Assembly (NCBI GenBank): GCA_036320915.1
Contig: JAXBDG010000014.1
Coordinates: forward strand, 1,054,001 to 1,118,000
Direction of reading: 5' to 3'
DNA length: 64,000 bases
Source: Linnemannia elongata
Lineage: Eukaryota > Mortierellomycota > Mortierellomycetes > Mortierellales > Mortierellaceae
In this document: piece after piece, positions 31,901 through 42,493 of the stretch
How the letters are laid out: each line of letters begins with the position of its first letter
Position numbering within the stretch: the stretch's first letter is position 1
Notes under the pieces: model-generated
What the model was told of the DNA's origin: nothing
What the model saw: only the letters and a program-made list of their open reading frames with translations
Database searches by the model: none
Translations under genes and position numbers: made by a program

Positions 31901-33516
31901 GAACTTTTGGAGAGAAAACTTTGTGGGTGACTTTCCAGGCGAGGAGTGTTGTTGTTGGCTGTCATGAAGATCGGATCCATGGGCATTGTTGGCAGGGGTT
32001 GAAGACTGTGCAACAGCAGCAGGGGTGAGGGGAGGAGAGGATACAGGTGAGTTTCGCCTGGAGGAAGAGAGGAAGCCTCGGAGATAGTTGCTTCGAGAGG
32101 AAGTTGAACGATTGGATGAGACGGAGTGTAGTGATGCTAATGATCCGTGGATGCTGTTGTTGTTGTTGTTTGTCGACTGTCGACGGTTGTGGTGGGAGGG
32201 CGAGGAAGGCCGGGAGGGGGTGTTTTTGAGAGGGCCTTCAAAGCCTTGCTTTTCGAGGCTAACATCTGTTATGTAGGGGAGTTGTTGGTAATGATAGGAT
32301 AGGCAGAGAGGAATAGGTTATTACTTTGCACGCGTCAATTCAACGGTTTGTTTGTTGCAAAAGATCACGGGTGTGGCCAATGGTGTCGGGCCAGTCTCCT
32401 TTTGGCAAAGTTCGGACGCGTCCCTGGACTGGATTGATGTTACCCCCTTCTCTCTCTCTCTTTTCTCTCTCTGTTATTCCACCCCCAGTTCTATTGTTAG
32501 AACACCCGGCTGTAGCTGCAGCAGCAGCAGATGAGGGCAAGAAACAACAAAACACATCACACACTTCCAAAAACAACACACACACACCTAAAAAAAAAAA
32601 TAAAAAAATAAAAAAATAAAAAAAATAAAAAAAATCCTTGATTGTTGTTGATTGTTGCTGTTGTCATTGATAGACACTTCTGCTGTTGCTGCTGTGGAGA
32701 GAACAAGGGGCGCGCACATCATCATCAATTGTTTAGCCACTCCACACACCTACTAGCCCTCTCTCTCCCTCTCTCTCTCTTTCTCTCTTTCTCCCTTTCA
32801 AACTATACATATCTACTAGACTCTTTACAAGTTCGAAAATGATCCAAATATATGTGTAAAAAAAACGCCTTCTGTCGATCACCTAGCAAGGACTCAAGGA
32901 GGGACGTGTGAAGAAGAACCGCGACGGGAAGGGTGGTCTGTATATATGTGGCGTATAATGTGAAATGAGTTTGCCGCTTTTTTGTTGAGTGTGTCAGAGG
33001 ACCATGAGAGCAAGGCTGGAGTCGAGTTGGGTTATAAATACGAGAATTGTAGAAGTAGGAGGTGTGAAAGGAGAAAGATACTGTCGGAGGAGAGAAGGGA
33101 GGCAGAGAGAGACAAAGAAGGAGTTGGAACGGAGGAAGCAGACACCAGCGGGAAAAGGAGATGTCTGTCCATCCTTGGAACACCTTCTCTTTTGGTTTCA
33201 ATGAATCCTGCAAAACAATGGAAAAGAAAAGGAGGAGAAAAGGCTAAAAAAAAAAAAAAAAAAAAAAAAATTGCTTACAGTCGGTATTGCTGTTGTTGAC
33301 AAGCTCTTGGTGGTGACGGTGACAGTCAGTTGCTGTGGTGGTGGTGGTCGTTACTGTCTTTTCGTTGTTGTTGTTGAGTGTTGGAGTACTTAATGAATGG
33401 TTGTGGTGGGTGGAGCTGCAGGAGCATTGTGTAGCTGACTGTCCGTTGGAGGGGGAGATGGGTGAAGAAGGCGGACTCTGCTGTTGAGCAGACCAGCAGC
33501 AGAGACTGTGCAGCAT
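28984..33516 (-). CDS. Dual-specificity MAP-kinase-phosphatase-like protein with rhodanese-type domain, about 1139 aa, three exons
   Basis: Predicted to dephosphorylate Tyr/Thr of MAP kinases. Exons on the minus strand: 33516-33279, 32265-29509 and 29408-28984. The last junction is secure and splits the phosphatase domain. The first intron (1013 nt) is inferred: the frame upstream of 31882 stays open and coding-like (Ser/Asn/Pro-rich) to 32265 without an ATG, and the 90-codon frame at 33516 supplies a donor (GTAAGC) in the right phase. If this is wrong, the start is the ATG at 31882 (932 aa). Domains: disordered N-terminus; rhodanese-like segment at about 440-590 (LLLDLRPLPDF ... FLEGGFEAF) containing a basic LLMRRYRKGG patch like the kinase-docking motif of animal MKPs; DSP domain at about 930-1100 with the P-loop HCKAGKSRS carrying the catalytic Cys. 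The rhodanese segment has no obvious catalytic Cys. Confidence 0.8.
33246..33270. repeat. 25-bp A tract inside the long phosphatase intron
   Basis: On the minus strand this reads as a 25-T run starting 9 nt after the inferred 5' splice site (GTAAGCAA then T). U-rich sequence just after a donor is a known aid to U1 recognition in other fungi; whether it acts so here is inference. Confidence 0.5.
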
Positions 33517-33798
33517 GGTTGGCTTTGGAATATATGTGAGGTTGAAGAGGAAAAAGGTTGGGAGAAGGAAAGACCGAGGTTCAGGGACAGTATTGAAGTT
33601 GTTGTAGTGCCGGTGTCGGTGTTGTGCGAATGTGTGGGTGTGAGGGTGTAGTCGTAAAAGGAAGAGTTCTGGTATATAGGTTAAAAGGAATAGCGAGAGA
33701 TCGGCGTGAATGAGAGAGAACGAAAGAAGAGAAGAGAAAGAAGTGGTGTTTCAAGGGCCGAGTGACAAATAGAGAGAGAGGGAGAGAGTGGGAGAGAA

Positions 33799-33809
<11 letters not shown>

Positions 33810-33844
<35 letters not shown>
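33810..33844. repeat. AG dinucleotide microsatellite
   Basis: An uninterrupted AG run of about 17 units, flanked by less perfect GAGAGA sequence from about 33770. It lies upstream of the phosphatase gene on its 5' side. Confidence 0.7.
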
Positions 33845-33847
<3 letters not shown>

Positions 33848-34146
33848 AAGGAATGAATGCAGTTATTGTTGCTGTTGTCGTTGTTGTCGTTGTTGCTGCT
33901 ATCGAATGAGAATATGAAGAGTCGTAATAAGAGGAGTCCAGGTGAAGGAGAAGGAAGTGGAGGTCATGTGCAAGAGGATGAAACGAGGAAAGGGAAGAGA
34001 GAAGAAAGGCAATAAAAAAGAGGAAGCAGGAAGAGTATGAGTGTATGAGTGCTATGGAGAGTGAGTGGGCGAGTGATTGAGTGCAGGTAGAAAGAGTGTA
34101 ATGAGCAAAAGTACAGGAAGTTCAGTATGAGTGAATGAAAGAAGAA

Positions 34147-34178
<32 letters not shown>

Positions 34179-35039
34179 ACGGCGTGAAAAAGAGAAAAAG
34201 AGGGAGAGGAAAAAAAAAAAAAGAGAGAGAGAGAGAGAAGGGGAAGAAAGAAGAGGAAAAGGAAAACAGAGAGTGAGAACACAAAGTAGAATAAGCGATC
34301 CAACTGAGATGGGGCTGGCCTTGATACAGTCAGTGTTATGTGTATGTGTGTGGGCAATGCGCCCTTCAACTCTCTACTCTCTCCTCTCCTCCCTACTCTC
34401 TGAACTCCTGCTCTCTCTTGCCCCCCCTCCCCTCATTCCACATTGGATCTAACAACAACAACAACAACAACCCCTCCTCCTCCTCCTCCTCCCTGACGCC
34501 CTGACAGACTAAACCTAACACTGCCCTGCATTGGCGACTCAAACAAGAACTATCAATGTCTATCAATCAATCCGTGTTCCAGAATAGAACACAACAACAC
34601 ACAATCACCTCGACCCAAGAATATCACCGTTTTTTAATTCTTCTCACACTTACACTCACACACCCATTCAGCCCTTTGAAGGGCCAAGTTCGGCACTGGC
34701 TGTCTCTGTTTCTGTATCTCTTCCATCTATCTCTATATCTCTCTCTCGTTGGGAATTATTATTATTGCTCGCTCGCTGCTCTCACCCATCGACAAAACAA
34801 GTCCAGCGCTAATTGGATTGCTCTCAACGTCGCACACGTTTTTTCCACTTTTTTTTTTTTTTTGTCGTTGTTTTCTTTGTCAATTGCAAAACGAGGAGGC
34901 TACCCAACAACCAGCAAAAAAAAAAAAAAAAGAAAAAAAAAAGAAAAAAAAAAAGGACGAGACTCCGTTATCACAACAAGACTGATCAGCATATCTGTTT
35001 CTGCAACAGCTACTTCATATTCATGCTGGTTGCTGCAAT

Positions 35040-35040
<1 letters not shown>

Positions 35041-35082
<42 letters not shown>
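35041..35082. repeat. 42-bp poly-A tract
   Basis: The longest homopolymer in the window. It is followed directly by TCGAGTCGCGCG. No coding region, target-site duplication or retroelement body was seen next to it, so I do not call it a retroposed tail. Confidence 0.7.
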
Positions 35083-35084
<2 letters not shown>

Positions 35085-35793
35085 GAGTCGCGCGTGAGCG
35101 AACCTTGTATGCTCTGCCAGATACATTGTCATCGGCGTCACTCGCCTCTCCCTAACGCACATTTTTTTTTCTCTTCTTTCGCATCGTTGTACCCTACCCC
35201 CTTTTCAGTTACCTCGCCTTCCTCTAAAAAAAGAGGCGACTAATAGTCGATCCAAATCCGCCCATCTAATTGAATTAGTTACTCGCCCAGGGTGAATGAA
35301 AATGACCATGATGACCTTATTGTCCTGCCTTTCCCCCCTTATTTTTCTCGACCATTACCCGCCTCCTTTCTTCGTTTTTTTTCTTTCTGTAAGTACATTA
35401 CCAAAGAATGTGGTTCCACACCCCTCCTTCTAGGAGGCTACTTTAGTCTCGCGTCTATTCTGGGATCGATCTGTCCCCGAGATGATGGTCCCTGAAATGA
35501 AAAAAATGTCTATCCATCTTCTCTGAAACCCAGGGATGGGACCCTTTTTAGCTTGGCGGTGTAGATCCGTATTCTTATTAACCACCCTTCGTTACCCCTT
35601 GGTGCCTGCTCCTTTTTCTCTTCGCTCAGAGCACCATTCAACTTTATAAGAATGATGATGATGATGTTGATGGATCGAGGATGGAGTTTAACCTTGCACC
35701 AGAAGTAGGGTTTACCTGCTGGTTGATTGCTGTTTGCTCTTGCAACGCCAGGTCCAGGTCCTTTCATTTTGGACAGTTGCTCTCCTTCTCCCT

Positions 35794-35829
<36 letters not shown>

Positions 35830-37376
35830 GTCGTTTTGTTTTTTTCTCTCCTTGGCTGCTGGCCAGTCATTGTTGTTGTCCAAGAGTACTGAACATACCT
35901 CTCGACAAAGGGAGTCGGTTCCACAATCACAAATCAACTTTTTTCTTTCTTCCTTTGTTGTCCTTTTCCTGTAGGCTCACTTCTCAATGCAATGCACTTT
36001 CTCTTGTATGTTTGTCGTATTTTGTTCTTTGCCATGAGTCTTGAGAGGATAGTTCGTTCGGAGGATGAAGCCCAGCTCAAAGAGTTGTCCTATGGTTCTT
36101 TTTTTCCTCTCTCACTTCTCTGTTTTGCTTTGCGCCACATTTTCATTTGGGAAGAGGAACATGGCTCTGAACCTGAACTGAGCAAAAGGGTTCGTGCTTG
36201 CTCTGTATGGTCGCTAGATGCTCGCCTTCTTGCCGGTCATTTAATGTGCATGGCATGTCTGTCATCTATGAACAAAACAGGCTCACCGCCCAAGAGTCGA
36301 AAAAAACAACAACCAAATAGACCGTCAATGAACAGGACTTTTTTAATGACAAAAAAAAAATCTCATCCCGAAACATCTGCTAATGACCACGCTACCCTCC
36401 CTCCGTCTCTCCCTCATCTTAACTCGAACAATTAGAAGACATCAATAACGTCTCACCTTTCCCTCACCCTATCCTCCTTGCCATGCCATGCACCTTCGTC
36501 ATCTGTTTTTTTTGGTTATTGTTAGCCCCTTGGCAGCTGCTTTTTAATAAACACATCTATGAATTCTGTGCGACGCTCAATTATCGTTCATCTGGACAGA
36601 CCAAGAGCACATACACCAAACAAAAAAAAATAAATAACTCTGTGCCCTGGCCAGCGGCGGCGTCATTTCGGAAAGGCAGGGGATCAAACCCGTCTTCCAA
36701 GAGAGCCCTTTCTTTCATTATAAGAACCAAGAACGCAAAAAGACCATGAACAAAATAAAACTACGCAGTCATTCTCAAGTTGGTCGGAGCTAACAAGCAC
36801 ATTAACTGGCAATTAGTGAAAAACTTTGTTCACCATTCCTTCACAACATGCCTCTCTCTATCTCTTTTCTTTCTCCCAAACTTTTCTTCGTAGTTCTCCG
36901 AATCTTCCCTTTTTTTTCTGATCACCTGTGATTACCCATTTTCCCCTTACACATTACGCCCCATGTGAAGTGCAATGAAGAGATTGTTGCCAGTATTTCA
37001 TCTAGAACATGGTCCTGCAACTACAGAGTATTTGTTCGCTGTTAGAACAAGATGTCGAAAACGGCGAAGGGTCTGGATCAGGATCGCCCAGCCAGGTGAG
37101 AAAGTATTTTTTCAGGGCCCTATTCCCAATACTGAGTTTTTAGCCTCCGAAGAGAAAGGCATTTGGCCTGGATAGCAATTCTCGGGTATTTATCAACGAA
37201 GGAGTGGAGGCGGGAAATGGTACCCGTCATAAGCTATGAAAAAAAACCGCCGATTGGTGCCACCACAAATACACTGGGTCCTTTGCTTGATTGTCTGTTT
37301 CCCGCCACTTGACAACTTGGACACTCAGACAAACCTAGAAGAGCTTTATCAGCGTTTGTTCTCCTAGATTTCCACG

Positions 37377-37386
37377 TGACGCGTCA
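37377..37386. promoter_or_regulatory. TGACGCGTCA palindrome overlapping CACGTG
   Basis: A perfect 10-bp palindrome containing an ACGCGT core (the MluI cell-cycle box of yeasts) overlaps a CACGTG E-box at 37373-37378. It lies 630 bp upstream of the OSCP start and 105 bp upstream of a small unassigned frame. Motif identity is direct; any function is inference. Confidence 0.3.
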
Positions 37387-37490
37387 AAAGAGCTGTCTTC
37401 TCGCGTCTTTGTCATCCTTTATTGCTAGGCTGGTAGCTGTTCAAAGGCGAGTTTTTTTATCACTCTACTACGCCCTACATCCTGATCTTG

Positions 37491-37790
37491 ATGCCAAGGC
37501 GCACAGACTCTACAAGTACGACTTTGAATAAAGAGACCTTCTCTCAGATTATTTTAGCAATAGTAGAGTTATTGGGCGAATCGCTTGCTAAGAAAGAACT
37601 ACCACGTGTAAAAGTCCATGATGATCGAATACGTCTGTCGCAGGGTGTGAGATCTAAAATTCATGAGACTGACAGGAAGAAAGAATACAGGCATCACTCT
37701 TTTCGCCACCAAGGGTGTAGGACTATTTCCACTCTGATAGTGTTTGAACGGCTTTTGGGCGTGGTAGGGAAAGACTGTCTCTGTTCCTGA
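37491..37790 (+). CDS. Small hypothetical ORF, 99 aa
   Basis: Starts at the ATG at 37491. The product is basic and soluble, with an ETFSQIILAIVELLGESLAKK helix-like segment and an Arg/His-rich C-terminal half. I do not recognise it. The surrounding region is gene-poor and the codon pattern is unremarkable, so it may be a chance frame or an exon of an unseen gene. Confidence 0.2.
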   Translation: MPRRTDSTSTTLNKETFSQIILAIVELLGESLAKKELPRVKVHDDRIRLSQGVRSKIHETDRKKEYRHHSFRHQGCRTISTLIVFERLLGVVGKDCLCS

Positions 37791-38016
37791 GAATGCAGAG
37801 AATGCGATTTAAAATTGATCGGTGATGAGTTAGGTCATGTGACTTCTTTAGGATCACTCAAGTTGTGATGATTTTTACACGGCCTAGAAGCCCAGATCGA
37901 TTGAGCGGGAGTCTCCGCTCCGCATTGTTATTTTGCTTCCCGATCGACTTGATCTCTCTTTTTTTTCCCCCTCTTCATCCCCATCTCCATCCTCCCCATC
38001 CCTCCACTCAGTCGCC

Positions 38017-39596
38017 ATGTTCGCCGCCCGCCGCGCCCTCCAAGTAATACCCTGCTCCGCCTCCCTATCCATCCTTCACACGCGCGCCATTTTCCCATCG
38101 ATCGTCCACTCTTCAACTGCCAATAACTCATCTGCAGATCGCCCGCCACTGCCTCCTTTTTACACCTTCCAGGAACGAGGCCTGTGAAGCCTGTACCTGA
38201 CCTTAATGCCATCACCAACCATGCGCTCTTCAAGAACAATCATTCATCCACCTTGACACTCTCCAAATATACACCATCCCCTATGCTCTCTCTACCTTGT
38301 ACTCTACCAACAACTACTCCCTCGACCATCCAGCAACAGCCATTCACGAACGCTTCCATTGCCCACGTTCCTTTCACACCTCAAGCCTAGACGACAAACT
38401 AACATATCACCTACGACATTTGTTTTCGTATCTCTAGGCCACCCGTGGCTATGCCACCTCTGCCAACATCCAGGTAATGATCCCTCTTCAATCATATCCG
38501 ACCAGGAGGGCAACGGCTAATTATTCAGGAACAGCAGCTCTCTTGGACCTGACGGACAAGACACGTCAACTGTCAACGCACCAACACGAACTTCTGATCG
38601 TAAAACATCCAGGAAGGAAAGAGATTCGACATCAGGATGATCTCAAGAACCTGAACTGGATCATTCAACATGCCTCGTGCAGATCTATCCAACAACTACA
38701 TTCCCTCCAACGCACCATCACAGCACGATTTTACACAGTCCCCTAACGCCTTGACACCTCCATTTTCTACAACCAACAAAAAAACAGGTCCCCGCTGTCC
38801 TCCACGGAATTGAGGGTCGTTACGCCACTGCCCTTTACACCGCTGCCGCCAAGAAGCAGGCTTTGGATGCCGTTGAGACCGACTTGAAGCAGGTCAAGCG
38901 CGTTGTCGAGAAGGACTCCAAGCTCCGTGAGTTCCTCGAGAACCCCACCATCAACCGTATCGAGAAGAAGGCTGGTGTCCAGCAGTTGCTCGCTGCTGGC
39001 AAGTACAACGACTTGACCAAGAACTTTTTCGATACCTTGGCCGAGAACGGTCGTCTCTACGATACCGTCAAGATCATCAACTCCTACGGTTCCTTGATGA
39101 GCGCCTACCGCGGTGAGGTCCAGGTTACCATCACCTCCGCCAAGGTAACTTATCACTTCTTCACTATCATCATTTCCGTGTTTGAGGATCGGCCAAAAGC
39201 TCATGTTGCAAAGATCGCCGAATGGAATTTACTAACCCTTTCACTGTGCGTGATTGCTTGGCATATTAAATAGGAGTTGGATGCTAAGGAGGTCGCCAAG
39301 GTCAAGGGTTACTTGCAGAAGTCTTCCTTCATTACCGCCAAGCAGACCCTCGTTGTCTCCAACAAGGTAACACGCATGGACCACCAGGATTCAATTGCAT
39401 GGTTGTCGGTAATCAATGCAGCCTTCATATTCTCCGGAAAGCAATTCGCTAATCTGGACCAAACATTGCATGAATCTACACACAATAGGTCAACCCCTCC
39501 ATCCTCGGTGGTTTGGTCGTTGAGTTCGGTGACAAGACCATTGACTTGTCCGTCTCCTCCAAGATCAACAAGCTCAACCAGTTGCTCCAGGGTTAG
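38017..39596 (+). CDS. ATP5: Mitochondrial ATP synthase subunit OSCP (subunit 5), about 206 aa, five exons
   Basis: Links the F1 catalytic head to the peripheral stalk of F1Fo ATP synthase on the matrix side of the inner membrane. Exons: 38017-38043, 38438-38473, 38788-39144, 39274-39366 and 39489-39596. The first two encode 9 and 12 codons and form the basic presequence (MFAARRALQ then [12 protein letters not shown]). The mature protein begins [20 protein letters not shown], the conserved OSCP N-terminus. Later signatures are [16 protein letters not shown], the C-terminal [19 protein letters not shown] and KINKLNQLL. The 3' end is ambiguous. Reading through gives LLQG then stop. Alternatively GTTAGT at 39592 is a donor for an exon beginning after CCCACAG at about 39652 (AMM...), but I could not find a convincing stop there. 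Confidence 0.88.
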
Positions 39597-40284
39597 TCAT
39601 TAGTTTTCATGTTACATTTCCAAGTGTTTTCTTATGCTTGAACATCCCACAGCTATGATGTATGTCTCCCTAACCAATTCATCTGTTACTCTTCCATATT
39701 TGACGTCAAATAGAGGCCATCTAAATTATGCATCTCCTTTACACAACACATTTTGGAAACGATCAACAAATACAAAAAACCTACACATCCAAATCTAACC
39801 CGAGGATGACAACCTTATCTTTTGGTCCATGATAAAGACGCGCAACCCACCCATTCTCTTCTTACACTATTTTATTTTTTTTTTGTTTCTTTGCAAACCA
39901 CTCTCCCTTCTCCATCATAAACGTACACCTCTCACTCCCCTCAAAATAAAAACAACAACACGGCAGCTCATAATGCCTGAGCTGATCAATTATTCGTTTT
40001 TGTCCACAATTCTTTTTTTTCACTTCACACGCTGCGCGTGAGAGGTCGGAACGGATAGAGGAAGTGAGGGTTCTGAGGACGCAGTTTCTTTTGCTTTATG
40101 TATTGCTTTATCATATTGTTCTATGGTAAGTGAGGGACGCGACAGCTGTTTTGTGTTTTTTGTGACTCGTTTCATAATTCATTTATCGCAAACAACAAGA
40201 AAGAACGCGACAGGCCTATTCGTTTTTGCTTCTTCACATCAACTCCTCTCTTCACCACCCAACCACACAAACAAACTCAAGAAA
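39597..40284. promoter_or_regulatory. Intergenic region between OSCP and the Tipin/Csm3 gene
   Basis: 688 bp holding the OSCP 3' end and the promoter of the next gene. Possible extra OSCP micro-exons lie near 39653-39660. T-runs occur near 39870 and 40013. A pyrimidine-rich, AC-rich leader precedes the ATG at 40285. An open frame from 40123 is in frame with the next gene but its extra 54 codons look like leader. Confidence 0.4.
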
Positions 40285-42425
40285 ATGGACATTGATGACT
40301 TTCCGGATGACCTTCAACTGGACGACGCGGCTTTTGAGCAGTTTGACGACTATGATGCCTTTGCGGATGAAATGATGGAGATTGCCGAGAAGGCCGACCA
40401 ACAACAGCAACAAAAACAACAGAAAGCGTCAAGTACAGTGGCCCTTCCTTCTCAGTCTTCAGTATCTTCTTCAGCCTCAGCCTCGGCGACAAGAGCTAGC
40501 AGTAGCAGTGGAATCGGAGCCTTGCCAGCACAGCGGGATTACTTGGCCATGCTGCACGCTCAATCCCAGCGGGTGGAACAAGAAGTGGCGCAGAGTCAAC
40601 AACAGCGTGCTGTGGCGACTACTGCTGCTGCTACCCCTGCATGGAAAGGTGCTGCTAACAAGAAGGGAGGTAGTGGCGGCGGCGGTGGATGGAACAGACC
40701 TATTGGGTCGACGAGTGGGAACGCGGGTGCTCCTGTGGAGGGAGATTTGGCGACTGTTAATGTTGCGAAGAAGCGGGCAAAGATGGTTCGTCTGGATTCT
40801 GAGAAGTATGTATCTCTGAGGAGGAGGTGTTATTTGTACTGGTGCTTGTTCCTATAAACTTTCAGGGAGAAGTTGCAGTTGAAACTCACCATTGCTTACA
40901 CTGCACATATTTTGGATGATAGGCTGCTTGGTATTCAAGGGTTCCCGATGCTGATGGCTCAAGGAAAGCGACTCAAGATCCGGAATAAACACAGGACATC
41001 TGCAGAGAAGGACGCCAATTCTGTAAGCACACTGTGGGCGTAATGTGCACTGTCTTAATTGCGCAGGGTTGGCTATTCATATTGATGACAAATAAGAAAC
41101 TAACGACGTACTGCTATTACTCTGACATAATATGGTAATAGAAAAAGAATTTGGCGGATCTGATGATACTGTACCAGACCTGGGCACACAACCTGTTCCC
41201 CAAATCGACCTTCCGTGATTTTATCCTTCAAGCAGAAGCCAAATGCAAATCTGATAAGCAAATCAAGGTACAACGAGATCTCGCTCTTACTTTATTCTGC
41301 AGAGTAAGACGACTAGTTCACAGAGCAAACATATCTCACCAAAACACGCTCTTCCCGCATTGAACACCATAGGCATCAATGAACGGCTGGAGGGATGCTT
41401 ACTGGGATGAGGTTAGGGAGAAACAGTATGGGGTTGACGATACAGAGCGAGCAGCCATGGCGGCCGAGGATCGGATGAATGGCGTATGGGAGCAGCATAC
41501 AGCGGACCGTGCTCAAGGAGCTACAGGGAGCATGGAACAGGATCCATTTCTCGACGCCGAGAAAAGCGACGGACAACCATCATCGTCGAACTGGAGCTTT
41601 GGTAATGAGGGCACTACATTTGCTACCACGGGCAGCAGTTCAGGCGGATTCAAATCTGCACAAACACGAGGAAGACCCGCTGCGGCGTCTAGAAAGGGCA
41701 AAGAGAGGCTGGTCGATAACCCATCAGCGTCGATGCGGCTACAGATCTCGGATGATGAAGATGATGGTGGTCAGGATGATTATGAAGTTGCTTTGAGCAG
41801 GATGAGGAATTCAATGAATTTGAACAGTCGCTCACCTGTCGTGCAGAGGACAACGAGCAGGATCCAAGGTCGGAGTCGGTCGGGCACAGAAGCTATGGAC
41901 GAGGATCGTCAGGAGCCCTCGTCACGGATATCTGGCAGTGGTGTGAGTCGTGCTGGTAGCATCTTTGATGAGGAGGAGGAAGACGATGATGAAGCACCGT
42001 TGTTCACACATAGGGCGTTACAGATGATTGGAGGATTGAGTGCTCTGGAGGAGAGGCAGAGAGCAGCGGCTGCTGAGAAGGAGAGCAATGGCAGCAGCAG
42101 TAATATACCCGGGAAGAAGACCCCTGCCTCAAACCAGAGAGCGACCTTGTCATCAGACGAAGACGAAGAGGAGAACGCCAACAACAACACCCTGGATCAG
42201 GCTGACCCAAGTCCTGTGAACCTTTCTTTGGGATCGCAGTGGGGTTTTGGCAGCGGTGGAAGCATGTTTGAAGAGTACAAAAATGCTGGCAGTGGTGTTG
42301 CTGACAAGGGAGAGTCTGGTCTGAACCTGGATGACGATGAGGATGATGAGGAGACTGCGATGGTTTCACAGCGTCGTCCCAAGGCCAGGAAGGCTCTCAT
42401 TCTTGAGGATTCTGACGATGAGTAA
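40285..42425 (+). CDS. Swi3/Csm3/Tipin-family replication-fork protection protein, 618 aa, four exons
   Basis: Partner of the Timeless/Tof1/Swi1 protein in the fork protection complex, which stabilises stalled forks and supports S-phase checkpoint signalling. Exons: 40285-40805, 40866-41022, 41142-41267 and 41373-42425. Introns are GT-AG and phases join (1857 nt). Residues 1-170 are acidic then Gln/Ser/Gly-rich. The Swi3 domain lies at about 165-290: LLGIQGFPMLMAQGKRLKI, then ADLMILYQTWAHNLFPKSTF-RDFI across exons 2-3, the most conserved part of the family. The C-terminal half (exon 4) is Ser/Asp/Glu-rich with several acidic patches (DDEDDGGQDD, SSDEDEEEN, DDDEDDEE), and the protein ends LEDSDDE. 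It is longer than typical Tipin (about 300 aa) because of this tail. The symbol is left open as naming differs between yeasts and animals. Confidence 0.86.
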
Positions 42426-42493
42426 CACAGCCAATACACTCTTCCTAATATAGCAAAAAAAACGAACAAACATACAGAAAAGGCAAAATTGTA

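Larger units (their letters stand above)
33517..38016. other. 4.5-kb gene-poor region rich in simple repeats
   Basis: No family-like gene is visible between the phosphatase gene and OSCP. The stretch holds AG repeats (about 33810-33844), GAAA repeats (about 34147-34179), AAC and CTC repeats (34451-34491), interrupted A-runs (34916-34955), a 42-A run (35041-35082) and CT repeats (about 35790-35829). The first part presumably carries the phosphatase 5' leader and promoter. Open frames here are mostly Lys-, Phe- or Ser-rich products of the repeats. Two less repetitive small frames are 36975-37175 and 37491-37790. Confidence 0.5.

Noticed and set aside
35041..35082. Poly-A run as the tail of a retroposed element
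   Set aside because: No reverse transcriptase, gene-like body or flanking duplication was visible next to it.
34135..35155. Several Lys/Arg/Glu-rich and Phe-rich ORFs
   Set aside because: They are translations of GAAA, AG and poly-A simple repeats and have no domain-like sequence.
36655..36705. GGGGATCAAACCCG segment resembling a tRNA T-arm
   Set aside because: No acceptor stem, D-arm or anticodon loop could be folded around it.
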